Assembly: GCA_937892315.1 (NCBI GenBank)
Contig: CALAVF010000082.1
Coordinates: 1 to 12,108, forward strand
DNA length: 12,108 bases
Direction of reading: 5' to 3'
From: an uncultured Prevotellaceae bacterium
GTDB taxonomy: Bacteria > Bacteroidota > Bacteroidia > Bacteroidales > Bacteroidaceae
In this document: positions 1 through 8,800 of the stretch, piece after piece
Layout of the letters: each line of letters opens with the position of its first letter
Numbering within the stretch: the first letter of the stretch is position 1
Notes under the pieces: generated by a model
Seen by the model: the letters and a program-made list of their open reading frames with translations, nothing else
What the model was told of the DNA's origin: nothing
Database searches by the model: none
Translations under genes and position numbers: made by a program

Positions 1-29
1 ACAGACAAGCCCCAACACCCCAAAACATT

Positions 30-890
30 ATGACAGGAAAACGACTATCCACATGGGTATGGTGCCTCATCATGAGCGTATCCATGCAAGCACAAAGAGA
101 AGCAGATGTCAATGGAAAATACACCCTGTTGGTGGAAGAAGACATGACATGGGCTGACGCAAAAAGAAAAGCCGTGGAAGGTGCAAAATCCGAAGCCGTC
201 AAAAATGCATTCGGCACACATTTGACCAATGCAGTAGTTATTCAAACGACCGAGGTGGACGGGAAAACCACATCCAACTTTGTTGAACGTACTATTGAAG
301 AATCTAACGGTGACTGGTTGGGAGACAGCCGTCCCCCAGAACTGACTGCACACTTTGATGGTGAGAATCTCGTCCTTACAGCCGAAGTGTGGGGACAAGC
401 ACGAGAGATTCTTCAAGCCCAAGCCGACATTGAATGGAGCGTGTTGAATAGTCTCAACGTCAATCACTCCACCAACACATTCAACGACGGAGAAAATCTC
501 TATATCAACTTTCTCTCTCCCGTCAGCGGGTATTTAGCGATTTACCTCCTCGATACAAGCAATGCAGGATGCCTTTTGCCCTACAAACAAATGATGCAAG
601 GAACCTACAAGGTGGAGGCAGGGAAACAATATATCTTGTTTGACCCCAACCGTGACCGACGTTGCACAGGCAGATATACAATGAGGACAAACATGGCTGT
701 CGAGACCAATGAGATTGTCTTAATCTTTTCGCCTCACCCTTTCACAAAAGCAATTGACAATCGAGGAGAGAGGAATCAGGTCAACACGCTCAGCACCATA
801 GACTTCAACAGATGGCTGCTCAAATGTCGGCAACAAGACAGGGAAATGTTTATAGGCAACAAAATTATCAAAATCATCAATAACAAGTGA
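30..890 (+). CDS. Exported protein with LPP20/FlgT-like N-terminus and DUF4384-like domain
   Basis: 286-residue protein. Residues 1-22 form a signal peptide (basic start, hydrophobic core, cleavage near QA|Q), so it is exported. Residues about 30-130 include a helix rich in Ala, Lys and Glu ('WADAKRKAVEGAKSEAVKNA') and resemble the LPP20/FlgT N-terminal fold. Residues about 150-235 look like DUF4384: 'DGENLYINFLSPVSGYLAIY', followed by 'LLPYKQ' and a strand ending 'NEIVLIFSP'. Family knowledge: DUF4384 domains are often attached to bacterial caspases or secretion-related proteins and are thought to bind or scaffold; no enzyme activity is known. It is the first of four co-oriented genes and lies 25 bases before the next. 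The frame stays open to the window edge, but the ATG at 30 is chosen because it gives a good signal peptide. The domain match is by eye; export is well supported, the function is not. Confidence 0.8.
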   Translation: MTGKRLSTWVWCLIMSVSMQAQREADVNGKYTLLVEEDMTWADAKRKAVEGAKSEAVKNAFGTHLTNAVVIQTTEVDGKTTSNFVERTIEESNGDWLGDSRPPELTAHFDGENLVLTAEVWGQAREILQAQADIEWSVLNSLNVNHSTNTFNDGENLYINFLSPVSGYLAIYLLDTSNAGCLLPYKQMMQGTYKVEAGKQYILFDPNRDRRCTGRYTMRTNMAVETNEIVLIFSPHPFTKAIDNRGERNQVNTLSTIDFNRWLLKCRQQDREMFIGNKIIKIINNK

Positions 891-915
891 AATAAACTAA
901 TTAAAAATCACCAAC

Positions 916-1773
916 ATGAAAAAGTTATTATTCTCTATTTATGCACTGTTTATCGTATGTGCAGGTTATGCCCAAGACGATTATCTGCCAGAAGAAATCG
1001 AAGAAATGGACTCTACAGAAGTGACATCACTCGAAGACATTATCAACAGTCAAAACATTCTGAAACAAAAGACAGATAATGACAGCCACTACAGCACAAT
1101 TTGGGGGCGTAACACTTTTTTCAACATCAGTTACAACACAACAACGCTCAGTTCAAAAGAACTTCCTTCGGCATCAGGCGAATATACGGGAGAGTACAAC
1201 AACAAACTCGGATTGGGCTTGCAATGGGGACACACGTACAATTTTCACAAGAAACCGATTGGAGATGTCCTGTTCATAGGGCTTGATTATTCGTGGTTAG
1301 ACTTGAATGTAAATCTCTATGACCAAGAAGATAAGCCCCTGTCCTATGAGATTGGAGACTCCGACCCTTACAACATGCCTTGGTTCAACAAGAAATGGGC
1401 TGCAGATTACGGAATGTCATTAGGTCCCTCGCTCACCCTCTACCCTTTCACGAGTCTTCGCAAAAGTGGCACTGACAATATTCGTTTGCAGGTTTACTAT
1501 CATGTGGGATATAGTTTGGGCTTGACGTTTATTAGTGATGTGGAGACTCCAAAAAAGACTGCATCGTCGTCCAAAGAGAGCACAGAGATTGCCTGGGGAC
1601 ATGGACTCTTCACGAGTTTTGGTTTCAATTTGACTTGGAAATTTGTTGGCCTTGGCTACGAAGCACGTAGAGGGTCAAATTATCAGTTCAAGAATTTCAA
1701 CAGCGATTTTGATACGGATGCCACAGAATTTAAGCAGACGACCAATCGTATCTATATACAATTCCGTTTCTAA
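916..1773 (+). CDS. Predicted outer-membrane beta-barrel protein, function unknown
   Basis: 285 residues. Residues 1-20 are a clear signal peptide (MKK start, hydrophobic core, 'GYAQ' cleavage). An acidic, low-complexity stretch follows at about 21-45 ('DDYLPEEIEEMDSTEV'). The rest alternates polar and aromatic residues in strand-like blocks, for example 'KLGLGLQWGHTYNF', 'VLFIGLDYSWLDLNV' and 'LTWKFVGLGYEARRG', and ends in 'NRIYIQFRF'. A C-terminal aromatic strand ending in Phe is the usual signal for outer-membrane barrel insertion. I do not recognise a named family; it resembles the generic 'outer membrane beta-barrel' proteins of Bacteroidetes. It sits 25 bases after the DUF4384-like gene and 26 before the caspase gene, with an A-rich leader and no Shine-Dalgarno sequence. 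In context it may anchor the other exported products at the outer membrane; that is inference. Confidence 0.8.
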   Translation: MKKLLFSIYALFIVCAGYAQDDYLPEEIEEMDSTEVTSLEDIINSQNILKQKTDNDSHYSTIWGRNTFFNISYNTTTLSSKELPSASGEYTGEYNNKLGLGLQWGHTYNFHKKPIGDVLFIGLDYSWLDLNVNLYDQEDKPLSYEIGDSDPYNMPWFNKKWAADYGMSLGPSLTLYPFTSLRKSGTDNIRLQVYYHVGYSLGLTFISDVETPKKTASSSKESTEIAWGHGLFTSFGFNLTWKFVGLGYEARRGSNYQFKNFNSDFDTDATEFKQTTNRIYIQFRF

Positions 1774-1799
1774 ACTTTTCAAACACTCTTTAACTACAC

Positions 1800-3320
1800 A
1801 TGAAATATCTCATTCTTGCAGTTTTGGGAACCTTTGTCAACGTTTTCTCCACATTTGCACAAAATGTTGTCACTGCCAATGGTAAATGTGGCAACGAGGT
1901 CATTTGGAGTTTCGATGGACAAACCTTGACTATCACTAAGGGAACGGACAAAGTTGCCACCCTGCCCATTCCGGATTATGACCTCCAAAAAAACATAGCA
2001 CCATGGAAAAAACGGAATCTTCCAATAAAGAAAGTAAAAATCGATTCGGGAATAGAACGCATCGGATCTTGTGCCTTCGCCAATTGCAAAGAACTACAGA
2101 CAGTGGAGTTCGTCAATGATAGGAACTTTACAGAGATTGGCTGGGGAGCATTCTTGAATTGTACACGTCTGTTCAACTTTTCAATTCCTGTAAATACACG
2201 AAAAATAGAAACTATAGCATTTGCAAATTGTGCGTCTCTTCGTTCCGTCAAGATTCCAGGACAAGCACGAGTGGAGGATCAAGCCTTTCTCTCGTGCACA
2301 AGGCTTAATATCCTCGAGATTGCATCTACTACAATGCTCGGCCATTCTGTTTTCGCTACAGAAGTGAAGGAAGGAGGAATCACCTCACATAAATATTACA
2401 ATGGGGAAATTCGTAGTCTTCCTGCTAACATTACTGTGGCAAACTGCCAAGAATATGGTTTGTCAAAAGAAGCGGTTGCTCATGTGATGAATAATCGTGT
2501 CAATACAGACGTGGAGAATCTCATCACATCGTATGTTGACACCGTGATTCCAGAAGGGTATAATACACGCAATGACACTTATGCACTCATCATAGGCAAC
2601 CAGAATTACAGATTTGTTCCTGACGTTCCGTATGCAAATCACGATGCACGCATTTTTGTAGAGTATTGCAAAAAAACGTTGGGCATTCCTGCAGAAAACA
2701 TCCACCTATGTGAAAATGCAACAAAGCACCTAATTTTGGAGGAGGAAATAGGCGACTGGTTGGCGAATGAGATTGAGGACCGAGACCAAAAAAAAGTGAT
2801 AGTCTATTATGCGGGGCATGGTGTACCAGACATTCACGACCAAAACAAAGCATATATTCTTCCAACAGATGTGTATGGAACAAAACCACATCATGGCATT
2901 GCCTTAGACGATTTCTATGCTGCGTTAGGCGACTTGGCATTTAGTCAAGTAACGGTGTTTATGGATGCCTGCTTCAGTGGAATTAACAGAAATGATGAAG
3001 CGGTAAATGAAGGGCTGCGAGCGGTCGAAATCGAAGCAAAAGAGGGTAATCTCTCATCTGGCAATTTGGTTGTGTTCTCTGCAGCACAAGGTAACGAAAC
3101 GGCACAAGGGTATTTACAGGAGGGACACGGGTTGTTCACCTACTACTTGCTGAAAGAACTTCAGGAGACGAATGGCTTTGTCTCATTCGGACAGTTAGCA
3201 AATTATTTACAAGAAAACGTCAGTCGCAAGGCACTCCAGTTGAATTTGCGGAAAAAGCAAACCCCATCAACTGTGGCGTCCGATGCTATTGCAGAGTCGT
3301 GGCAATACATGCAATTTTAA
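1800..3320 (+). CDS. Exported BspA-type LRR protein with caspase-like (C14) peptidase domain
   Basis: 506 residues. Residues 1-21 are a signal peptide ('FSTFAQ' cleavage). Residues about 24-70 resemble the BspA N-terminal cap ('GKCGNEVIWSFDGQTLTI', then 'APWKK'). Residues about 75-185 hold four or five LRR_5 (BspA-like) repeats, seen as the spaced motifs 'IGSCAFANCKEL', 'IGWGAFLNCTRL', 'IETIAFANCASL' and 'VEDQAFLSCTRL'. Residues about 258-455 are a peptidase C14 caspase fold: first strand 'YALIIGNQNY', catalytic His340 in 'VIVYYAGHG', catalytic Cys391 in 'VFMDACFSG', and the late strand 'LVVFSAAQGNETA'. Both catalytic residues are present, so an active cysteine protease is expected; metacaspase-type members usually cleave after Arg or Lys. 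The LRR part probably recognises a partner or substrate. The signal peptide means the protease acts in the periplasm or outside the cell, unlike cytoplasmic defence caspases. It ends 3 bases before the WG-repeat gene, so the two are probably translationally coupled. Confidence 0.9.
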   Translation: MKYLILAVLGTFVNVFSTFAQNVVTANGKCGNEVIWSFDGQTLTITKGTDKVATLPIPDYDLQKNIAPWKKRNLPIKKVKIDSGIERIGSCAFANCKELQTVEFVNDRNFTEIGWGAFLNCTRLFNFSIPVNTRKIETIAFANCASLRSVKIPGQARVEDQAFLSCTRLNILEIASTTMLGHSVFATEVKEGGITSHKYYNGEIRSLPANITVANCQEYGLSKEAVAHVMNNRVNTDVENLITSYVDTVIPEGYNTRNDTYALIIGNQNYRFVPDVPYANHDARIFVEYCKKTLGIPAENIHLCENATKHLILEEEIGDWLANEIEDRDQKKVIVYYAGHGVPDIHDQNKAYILPTDVYGTKPHHGIALDDFYAALGDLAFSQVTVFMDACFSGINRNDEAVNEGLRAVEIEAKEGNLSSGNLVVFSAAQGNETAQGYLQEGHGLFTYYLLKELQETNGFVSFGQLANYLQENVSRKALQLNLRKKQTPSTVASDAIAESWQYMQF

Positions 3321-3323
3321 GAG

Positions 3324-5504
3324 ATGAGACAGAACACTATACTTTCAACAATGATGGCAGTATTGACAGTACTGCCATCATTTTCGCAAAGCCCGAAGTT
3401 GAAGCCTTTAAAAGAACAAGATTTGCTGGAAACAATTATGCCCATGGAGAAGAAGGGCGAATGGGGGTACGCCAACGATAAGGGAAAATTTATCATCAAA
3501 CATGTTTTCTCGGAAGCACGACCTTTTAACAAAGGAGTTGCCATCGTCCGTTGTGGCGAAAAATATGGTTTGCTGGATAAGACAGGGGTTTTTATCCTTG
3601 AGCCGACTTATGACGAGATGAAAGACTTTCGGGGCACATACAGCATCGTTCGCCTAAATGGGAAGTACGGAACAATTGGGCGGGATGGAAAACCAATAGC
3701 AGAGCCCCGTTTCGATAGGTATGATTCACGAAAGGGTTTGAAAGCCATTTTAGTTACACAGAACGGGAAGATTGGTGCCCTCAATGAAAAGGGGAAACTT
3801 ATTGTTGAACCGACCTTCTCTTATGTGGGAGAGATGGAGGACGGCATCGCTTTCGTCAAGAAAGACGGATTGACAGGTGCCGTGAACACAACAATGAGAA
3901 CCGTGATAGAACCACAGTATGATTCCCTTCTCTATACAGGAGTAGGTGTGCTCTATGCTGAAAAAGGCGGAAAGAGAGGCATCATCTCTTATCAGGGAGA
4001 AGAAAAGACTCCTTTAAAATACGACAATGTTCAATTGTCAAAGTCAAAAAGGTATTATGTCACGGCAAAAGGTGGGAGATATGGAATAATAACAAATACT
4101 TACAAGGAGATTCTCCCTCCCATTCTTCGCGAGATTCCTGAGTTGCAATCAAGCAACAGCCTAATCAAGCAGGACAGCATACTTTTTCTTGCCTCAGAAA
4201 AAGGAGTCAGTTGGTGGCTGCCAGAGCGTGATTTTGATCTGTCTAATATAGATGCTCTGTCAATGCCAGACTCCTTATGCTTTAGTAAAACTTCTCTTGG
4301 AACCGACATGGTCATCATCCACATAGGCAATGTTCCCTATTTTATAGCGAGGGGAGAGAAGGTGGTGTGGGCAGCCAACCCAGCCATTCGAAAATGGGCA
4401 GAACTGCCGCTGAATTATCAGATGTTGTATGAGAAAGTGTCGAGAAAAGGCTATATGACAGCCGTGAATGCTGACAGGAAGACTGTGCAGATGGAACATT
4501 CGTTCGACATAGAGTGGCCTGTGTCAGCAATAGACCCAAGAGTGGACGTTACTTTATGTCAGCAGGCTCTGCTACAAAGCATGGCAAAGAAAATCTATGG
4601 CGAATCGTTTAGAGAGCCTTTTTCTTCTATTGATGAATTTCTCACTTATGCAACGACCCATCCCCGCAATGCAGAGCGACTGACAAACATCCGCTCTATC
4701 ACCTCAAAGACCAAAGCACGCAATGTGAGCACGGCAGGCTACTCTCTTTTCTGTGTAGGGCTTTTTGTGGGAGATGACACCAAGAACGAGATTACTTATG
4801 ATTTTCGTGTTGATATTCAGCAGGATGGTAGCACGCATCACAAAAACACTCCTCAATACATCCACATAGATAGATCCACAGGACACACTTTCACTCTGAG
4901 AGACCGTTATTCCCTTGTGGCACAAAGCAAGATTGTGAAGTTGATAAAAGCAGGCAATGTAATTCTTGACTCTCCTGAAGAAAAAGATGCTTTCGAGGCT
5001 GTCAAGGAGGACTGTGCTGAGGTAGATGACAATTTCTATGTAAAGGATGAACACACTTATTTTTACAAGCAACCGTTTTCCACATGCCCGCCTATGTGTA
5101 TAGGTGTACGCCAACTGGGAGATGTGCCCCTCAGGCCTGATGACAAAAGAAGACAAACAACGTCAGAGTATGTTTTCACCAGTTTCGATCTGGATTGCTT
5201 TGAGTTACAAGACCATGTGGATTCACTCTTCACAACCGGAGAGGACTCGGAAAATCATGTGTATCATTTTACCCCAGCAGGCATCCTTGTCAATGTAGAC
5301 GGGTACAATCCATTTGAGCCGGCAACAGATGCGGCGATAATTCACTTGGAGCGAAATAGCCAGGGAAAACTATCTGTATCTAAGCCTCAGATGTCCTATG
5401 TCTATCTGGAGTTTGACTCACATGGGAACTGGGTGAAACGTAAGCCCAAGGATACTGACGGTGTGGTGGAGACGAGAAGAATGACGTATTATGAGTGCAA
5501 ATAG
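3324..5504 (+). CDS. Exported WG-repeat protein with long uncharacterised C-terminal region
   Basis: 726 residues. Residues 1-22 are a signal peptide ('LPSFSQ' cleavage). Residues about 42-271 hold some seven WG-type repeats with a period of 34-35 residues: 'KKGEWGYANDKGKFII', 'CGEKYGLLDKTGVFILEP', 'LNGKYGTIGRDGKPIAEP', 'QNGKIGALNEKGKLIVEP', then more divergent copies starting near 180, 214 and 249. WG repeats form beta-propeller or solenoid surfaces that bind other proteins. Residues 272-726 match nothing I recognise; the last part has short repeats around Gly-Asn such as 'YLEFDSHGNWVKRK', seen in other exported Bacteroidetes proteins. It is the last gene of the operon, starts 3 bases after the caspase stop, and is followed by a strong terminator. 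A 13-bp perfect hairpin lies inside the signal-peptide codons. It could be a substrate, regulator or scaffold of the caspase; the sequence does not say which. Confidence 0.85.
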   Translation: MRQNTILSTMMAVLTVLPSFSQSPKLKPLKEQDLLETIMPMEKKGEWGYANDKGKFIIKHVFSEARPFNKGVAIVRCGEKYGLLDKTGVFILEPTYDEMKDFRGTYSIVRLNGKYGTIGRDGKPIAEPRFDRYDSRKGLKAILVTQNGKIGALNEKGKLIVEPTFSYVGEMEDGIAFVKKDGLTGAVNTTMRTVIEPQYDSLLYTGVGVLYAEKGGKRGIISYQGEEKTPLKYDNVQLSKSKRYYVTAKGGRYGIITNTYKEILPPILREIPELQSSNSLIKQDSILFLASEKGVSWWLPERDFDLSNIDALSMPDSLCFSKTSLGTDMVIIHIGNVPYFIARGEKVVWAANPAIRKWAELPLNYQMLYEKVSRKGYMTAVNADRKTVQMEHSFDIEWPVSAIDPRVDVTLCQQALLQSMAKKIYGESFREPFSSIDEFLTYATTHPRNAERLTNIRSITSKTKARNVSTAGYSLFCVGLFVGDDTKNEITYDFRVDIQQDGSTHHKNTPQYIHIDRSTGHTFTLRDRYSLVAQSKIVKLIKAGNVILDSPEEKDAFEAVKEDCAEVDDNFYVKDEHTYFYKQPFSTCPPMCIGVRQLGDVPLRPDDKRRQTTSEYVFTSFDLDCFELQDHVDSLFTTGEDSENHVYHFTPAGILVNVDGYNPFEPATDAAIIHLERNSQGKLSVSKPQMSYVYLEFDSHGNWVKRKPKDTDGVVETRRMTYYECK
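3350..3382 (+). promoter_or_regulatory. Perfect 13-bp hairpin just inside the WG-repeat gene
   Basis: Bases 3350-3362 (aatgatggcagta) and 3370-3382 (tactgccatcatt) are exact reverse complements around the 7-base loop ttgacag. The hairpin starts 26 bases after the A of the ATG and overlaps the codons for signal-peptide residues 9-20. Such a stem could slow initiating ribosomes or set the expression ratio relative to the coupled caspase gene. The pairing is certain; any regulatory role is inference. Confidence 0.4.
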
Positions 5505-5506
5505 TT

Positions 5507-5550
5507 ACAAAAAGTGAAAGACAGGACGATTCCTGCCTTTCACTTTTTGT
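5507..5550. terminator. Bidirectional intrinsic terminator between convergent operons
   Basis: A 44-base near-perfect palindrome starts 2 bases after the stop of the WG-repeat gene. Arms acaaaaagtgaaag and ctttcactttttgt enclose a further stem (cagga/tcctg); one position is G-U rather than Watson-Crick. It has A-rich and T-rich outer ends on both strands, so it can stop transcription from the left (caspase operon) and from the right (efflux operon). It lies 20 bases from the end of the PII-like gene. Confidence 0.85.
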
Positions 5551-5570
5551 ATATAAACTTTGTTCCCTTG

Positions 5571-5864
5571 TCAGATGCTTTGCTCCACGTTCCACACGAA
5601 GGCACGGAGGCCGAGCATGGGGTTGTCGTCGTCGAGTTTCTTGAGACGTGCGAGCAAGGGCTGCACTTTCTCATCCTCTACGACGGTCAGGATGGAACTG
5701 TTCATGGATGGCCATGCGTGGCTGCCCAGATGGGGGTCACCACCTTTGGTGCCACGCCCACCTGCCTGCTCAAAAAGAGTGTATCCACGCACGTTCGTAT
5801 CATTGAGGGCTTCTATCACGTTCTCGTGATGTGCCTGGTCGTATGCTACAAATACTGATTTCAT
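5571..5864 (-). CDS. Small PII-like protein at the end of the RND efflux operon
   Basis: 97 residues, no signal peptide or membrane segment, so cytoplasmic. It begins 'MKSVFVAYDQAHHENVIEAL', continues 'VRGYTLFEQAGGRG' (about 25-38) and 'GDPHLGSHAWPSMNSSILTV' (about 42-61), and ends 'GLRAFVWNVEQSI'. The order beta-alpha-beta, flexible loop, beta-alpha-beta and the length fit a PII-like ferredoxin fold. Small proteins of this type are commonly encoded next to RND pumps in Bacteroidetes, and DUF3240 PII-like proteins accompany metal RND pumps in proteobacteria. Its ATG follows the pump stop codon by 2 bases, so the two are almost certainly co-translated. The likely role is sensing a ligand (nucleotide, metal or other small molecule) and modulating the pump; the ligand cannot be read from the sequence. 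The gene is certain; the PII-like assignment is by eye. Confidence 0.85.
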   Translation of the reverse strand: MKSVFVAYDQAHHENVIEALNDTNVRGYTLFEQAGGRGTKGGDPHLGSHAWPSMNSSILTVVEDEKVQPLLARLKKLDDDNPMLGLRAFVWNVEQSI

Positions 5865-5866
5865 TG

Positions 5867-8800
5867 TTATTCGTCTCTAAAGTTATTGATTGCACGCTGT
5901 GCGTTCTGTTCCATCACACTGGAGCGTGTGTTGGTCAGCATTTCCTCTGCCTTGTGCTCACGCCAGTAGGCATCGAGTTCACGCTTTTCCTTGAGTTTGC
6001 GACGCTGACGCTTCACACCTACGGCACCGAAGATGCAGAACATGGAGGGCACATAGATGAGGGTGAGGATGGTGGAGACGGTCAAACCGCCAATCACCGA
6101 TACACCCAGAGGACGCCACATCTCGGCTCCGACACCGTGGCTGACAGCCATTGGCACCATACCGAGGATGGTGGTGAGGGAGGTCATGAGGATAGGACGC
6201 AGACGAGAACGGGCTGCCATGACGGCTGCACGGATGAGTCCGATGCCTCGCTCACGCAGGAGTTGAGTGTAGTCGATAAGCACGATACCGTTTTTCACCA
6301 CGATACCAATCAGCATGATACCACCGAGCATGGACATGATGTTGAGGTTGGTGCCTGTCATCACGAGTGCCAAGATGATACCCGAGAAGGCGAATGGCAC
6401 GGAGAGAATGATGATGAAGGGGTAGGTGAGTGACTCGAACTGTGCGGCGATGACGATGAACACCAGGATGATGATGAGCACACCGAGGGTGCCGAGGTCG
6501 CGGTTGGAGTCTTGCTGGTCTTCGTAGGAACCAGCCACCTGAATAGTGATGCCGTTGGGCACTTCTATCTCATCTGCAATGTTATTGCCGAGTTCCACAC
6601 CGTCGGAGAGGGCATAACCATCTGCCAACACGGCACTGACAGTGACGATACGCTGGCGGTCTTTACGCTCGATGGTTGGTGGAATGGCGCTCTCCTTCAC
6701 TTTGGCGAGGTCGCGGATGCGAATGTTCTTGCCCTGAGCATTGGGGATGACCATGTTTTCAATGTCTTCTACTGAGACACGTGCCGTAGGTTCGTAACGC
6801 ACCTTGATGTCGTACTCTTCACCGTCCTCACGGTAGTAACTCTGCTGAGCACCATAGATGAGGGCACGAACGGCATTGGCGGCTGTTGTGAGTCCGATGC
6901 CTTCCTGAGCCAACTTGTCACGGTCAAAATCGACAACGATTTCTGGCTGGAAGTCAGAACGTGAGATGTTCACCTGTGTCACCATCTTGTTGGAACGGAA
7001 TTGCTCTGCCATCCGTTCTGCCACATCTCGCGTGGCATCCATGTCGTAGCCATAGATTTCGAAAGTGGCTGTCGCCTGTCCGCCCATGCCTCGACCGCCC
7101 TGGTTACCACCAAGGTTCACTTGGTATTTCGCCAGTTCGGGGATAACCTTGAGGTCGGCACGCATCTCATCACAAATGGAAGCAAGTGTTCTGTCACGTT
7201 TGTTAGAAGGTACCATCATGATGTTGAAGGAGATGATGTGTGTACCATTATCGGAAAGGGAGGCCCAAGTGTTGTTGTCGCCAGCCTGACCAACGGTGAA
7301 GTTGCAGGACTGCATGTCGGCTCCGTAACGCTGCTGCCACTTCTCGACAAGGCTCTTGGCAAGAGCCTCAGACTTTTCCACGCGTGTACCAATTGGCAAC
7401 TGGAGGGTGATACCGATACGTCCGTTGTCGTTGGCGGGGAAGAACTCGCTCTTGATGCCTACGATGCCAGCGATAGCAATACTGAGTACAAACAAGGCGA
7501 AACTGCCTGCCACGATGGTCCAACGGTGACGTACTGCCCAGTTGATGCGTTTTTCATACCAAGTATCGAGAGCGTCAAGGGCACGTCCGATAGGTCCATA
7601 GAAGGTCTTGAAAGTCTTGCTTTGCTTCTTCTGGAGACGGAGCATCTGCGAACAGAGCATCGGGGTGAACGAAAGGGCGCTGGTGGTGGAGATGGTCATG
7701 ATGATACACATCATCCAACCCAACTGCTTGAAGAGCACACCCGACATACCTGTCACCATGGTCAACGGGAAGAACACGGCAATCATGGTCAGCGTAGATG
7801 CGATAACGGAGATGGCGACCTCGTTGGTGGCATGGATAGCCGCCTGTTTGGGGTCAGACCCTCGCTCGATATGGGTGGTTACGTTCTCCAGCACCACAAT
7901 GGCGTCGTCCACCACGTTACCGATGGCGATGGAGAGGCAGGAGAGCGAAATCATGTTGAACGAGCCATCCGTCGCATACAGATAGATGAACGAGGCAATC
8001 AGCGACATCGGGATGGTGATGACGATGATGGTGGTGGCTCGCCATCTGCCGAGGAAGATGAACACGACGAGTGCCACGAATATCATGGCGAAGGTGATGG
8101 TCTCTTCCAGTGAGGCGATGGTGTTCATGATGTTCTCTGACGTGTTGACGATGATGCCGAGTTTCACGTCTGACGGGAGGTTCTTCTGCAAGGTGGGAAG
8201 CATCTTCATCACCCTGTTGGAAATCTCCACGGAGTTGGCACCGCTCTGCTTCTGGATAACAATCATGGCACCCTGCACACCGTTGGTGAAGGTCTTCTGG
8301 GAACGTTCCTCCACATTATCGACAATGCGGGCTACATCTCGCAGATAGACGTTCACGCCGTTGTAGGAGCCAACCACCACGCCAAGCATCTGGCTGGGGT
8401 CGTCGAACTCACCCTCCACACGCACGGTGAAGGTCTGTGTGCCGACATCCACCGTACCGTTGGTCACGTTGCGGTTTTCTGCCGAGATGGCACTTGCCAC
8501 CTGAGTAGGGCTCAGGTTGTAAGCCTCCATCTTCTGGGGATCCATGTAGATGTTGATTTCTCGCTGAGGGGCACCCGAGATGCTCACCGTACCGACACCG
8601 TCGATACGTGCCAAGGGGTTTGCCACATTGTCGTCGAGAATCTTATACAGGGCCTGCTGCGACTCTTCTGCCTGAACGGAGAGGAGCAGGATAGGAATCA
8701 TGTCGGTGGAGAACTTGAACAGGATAGGTGTCTGTGCCTCGTCAGGCAAGGAGTTGGACACCATGTCCAGTTTGTCTCGCACATCGTTGGTCAGCACATC

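Noticed and set aside
1..29. Continuation of the first gene upstream of its ATG
   Set aside because: The frame is open to the window edge, but the ATG at 30 starts a proper signal peptide and the upstream codons (Pro/Gln/Asn) add nothing recognisable.
5831..6433. 200-codon open frame on the + strand
   Set aside because: It is antisense to the conserved C-terminal part of the pump; His/Asp/Gly-rich shadow translation.
7072..7110. Gly/Met-rich loop in the pump as evidence of metal transport
   Set aside because: Gly-rich loops at this position occur in many Bacteroidetes drug-type RND pumps, and the TM4 Asp-Asp pair argues against a CusA-type metal pump.
7001..8113. 370-codon open frame on the + strand
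   Set aside because: It lies wholly antisense to the pump gene; its His/Gly/Asp/Glu-rich product is typical of a shadow frame.
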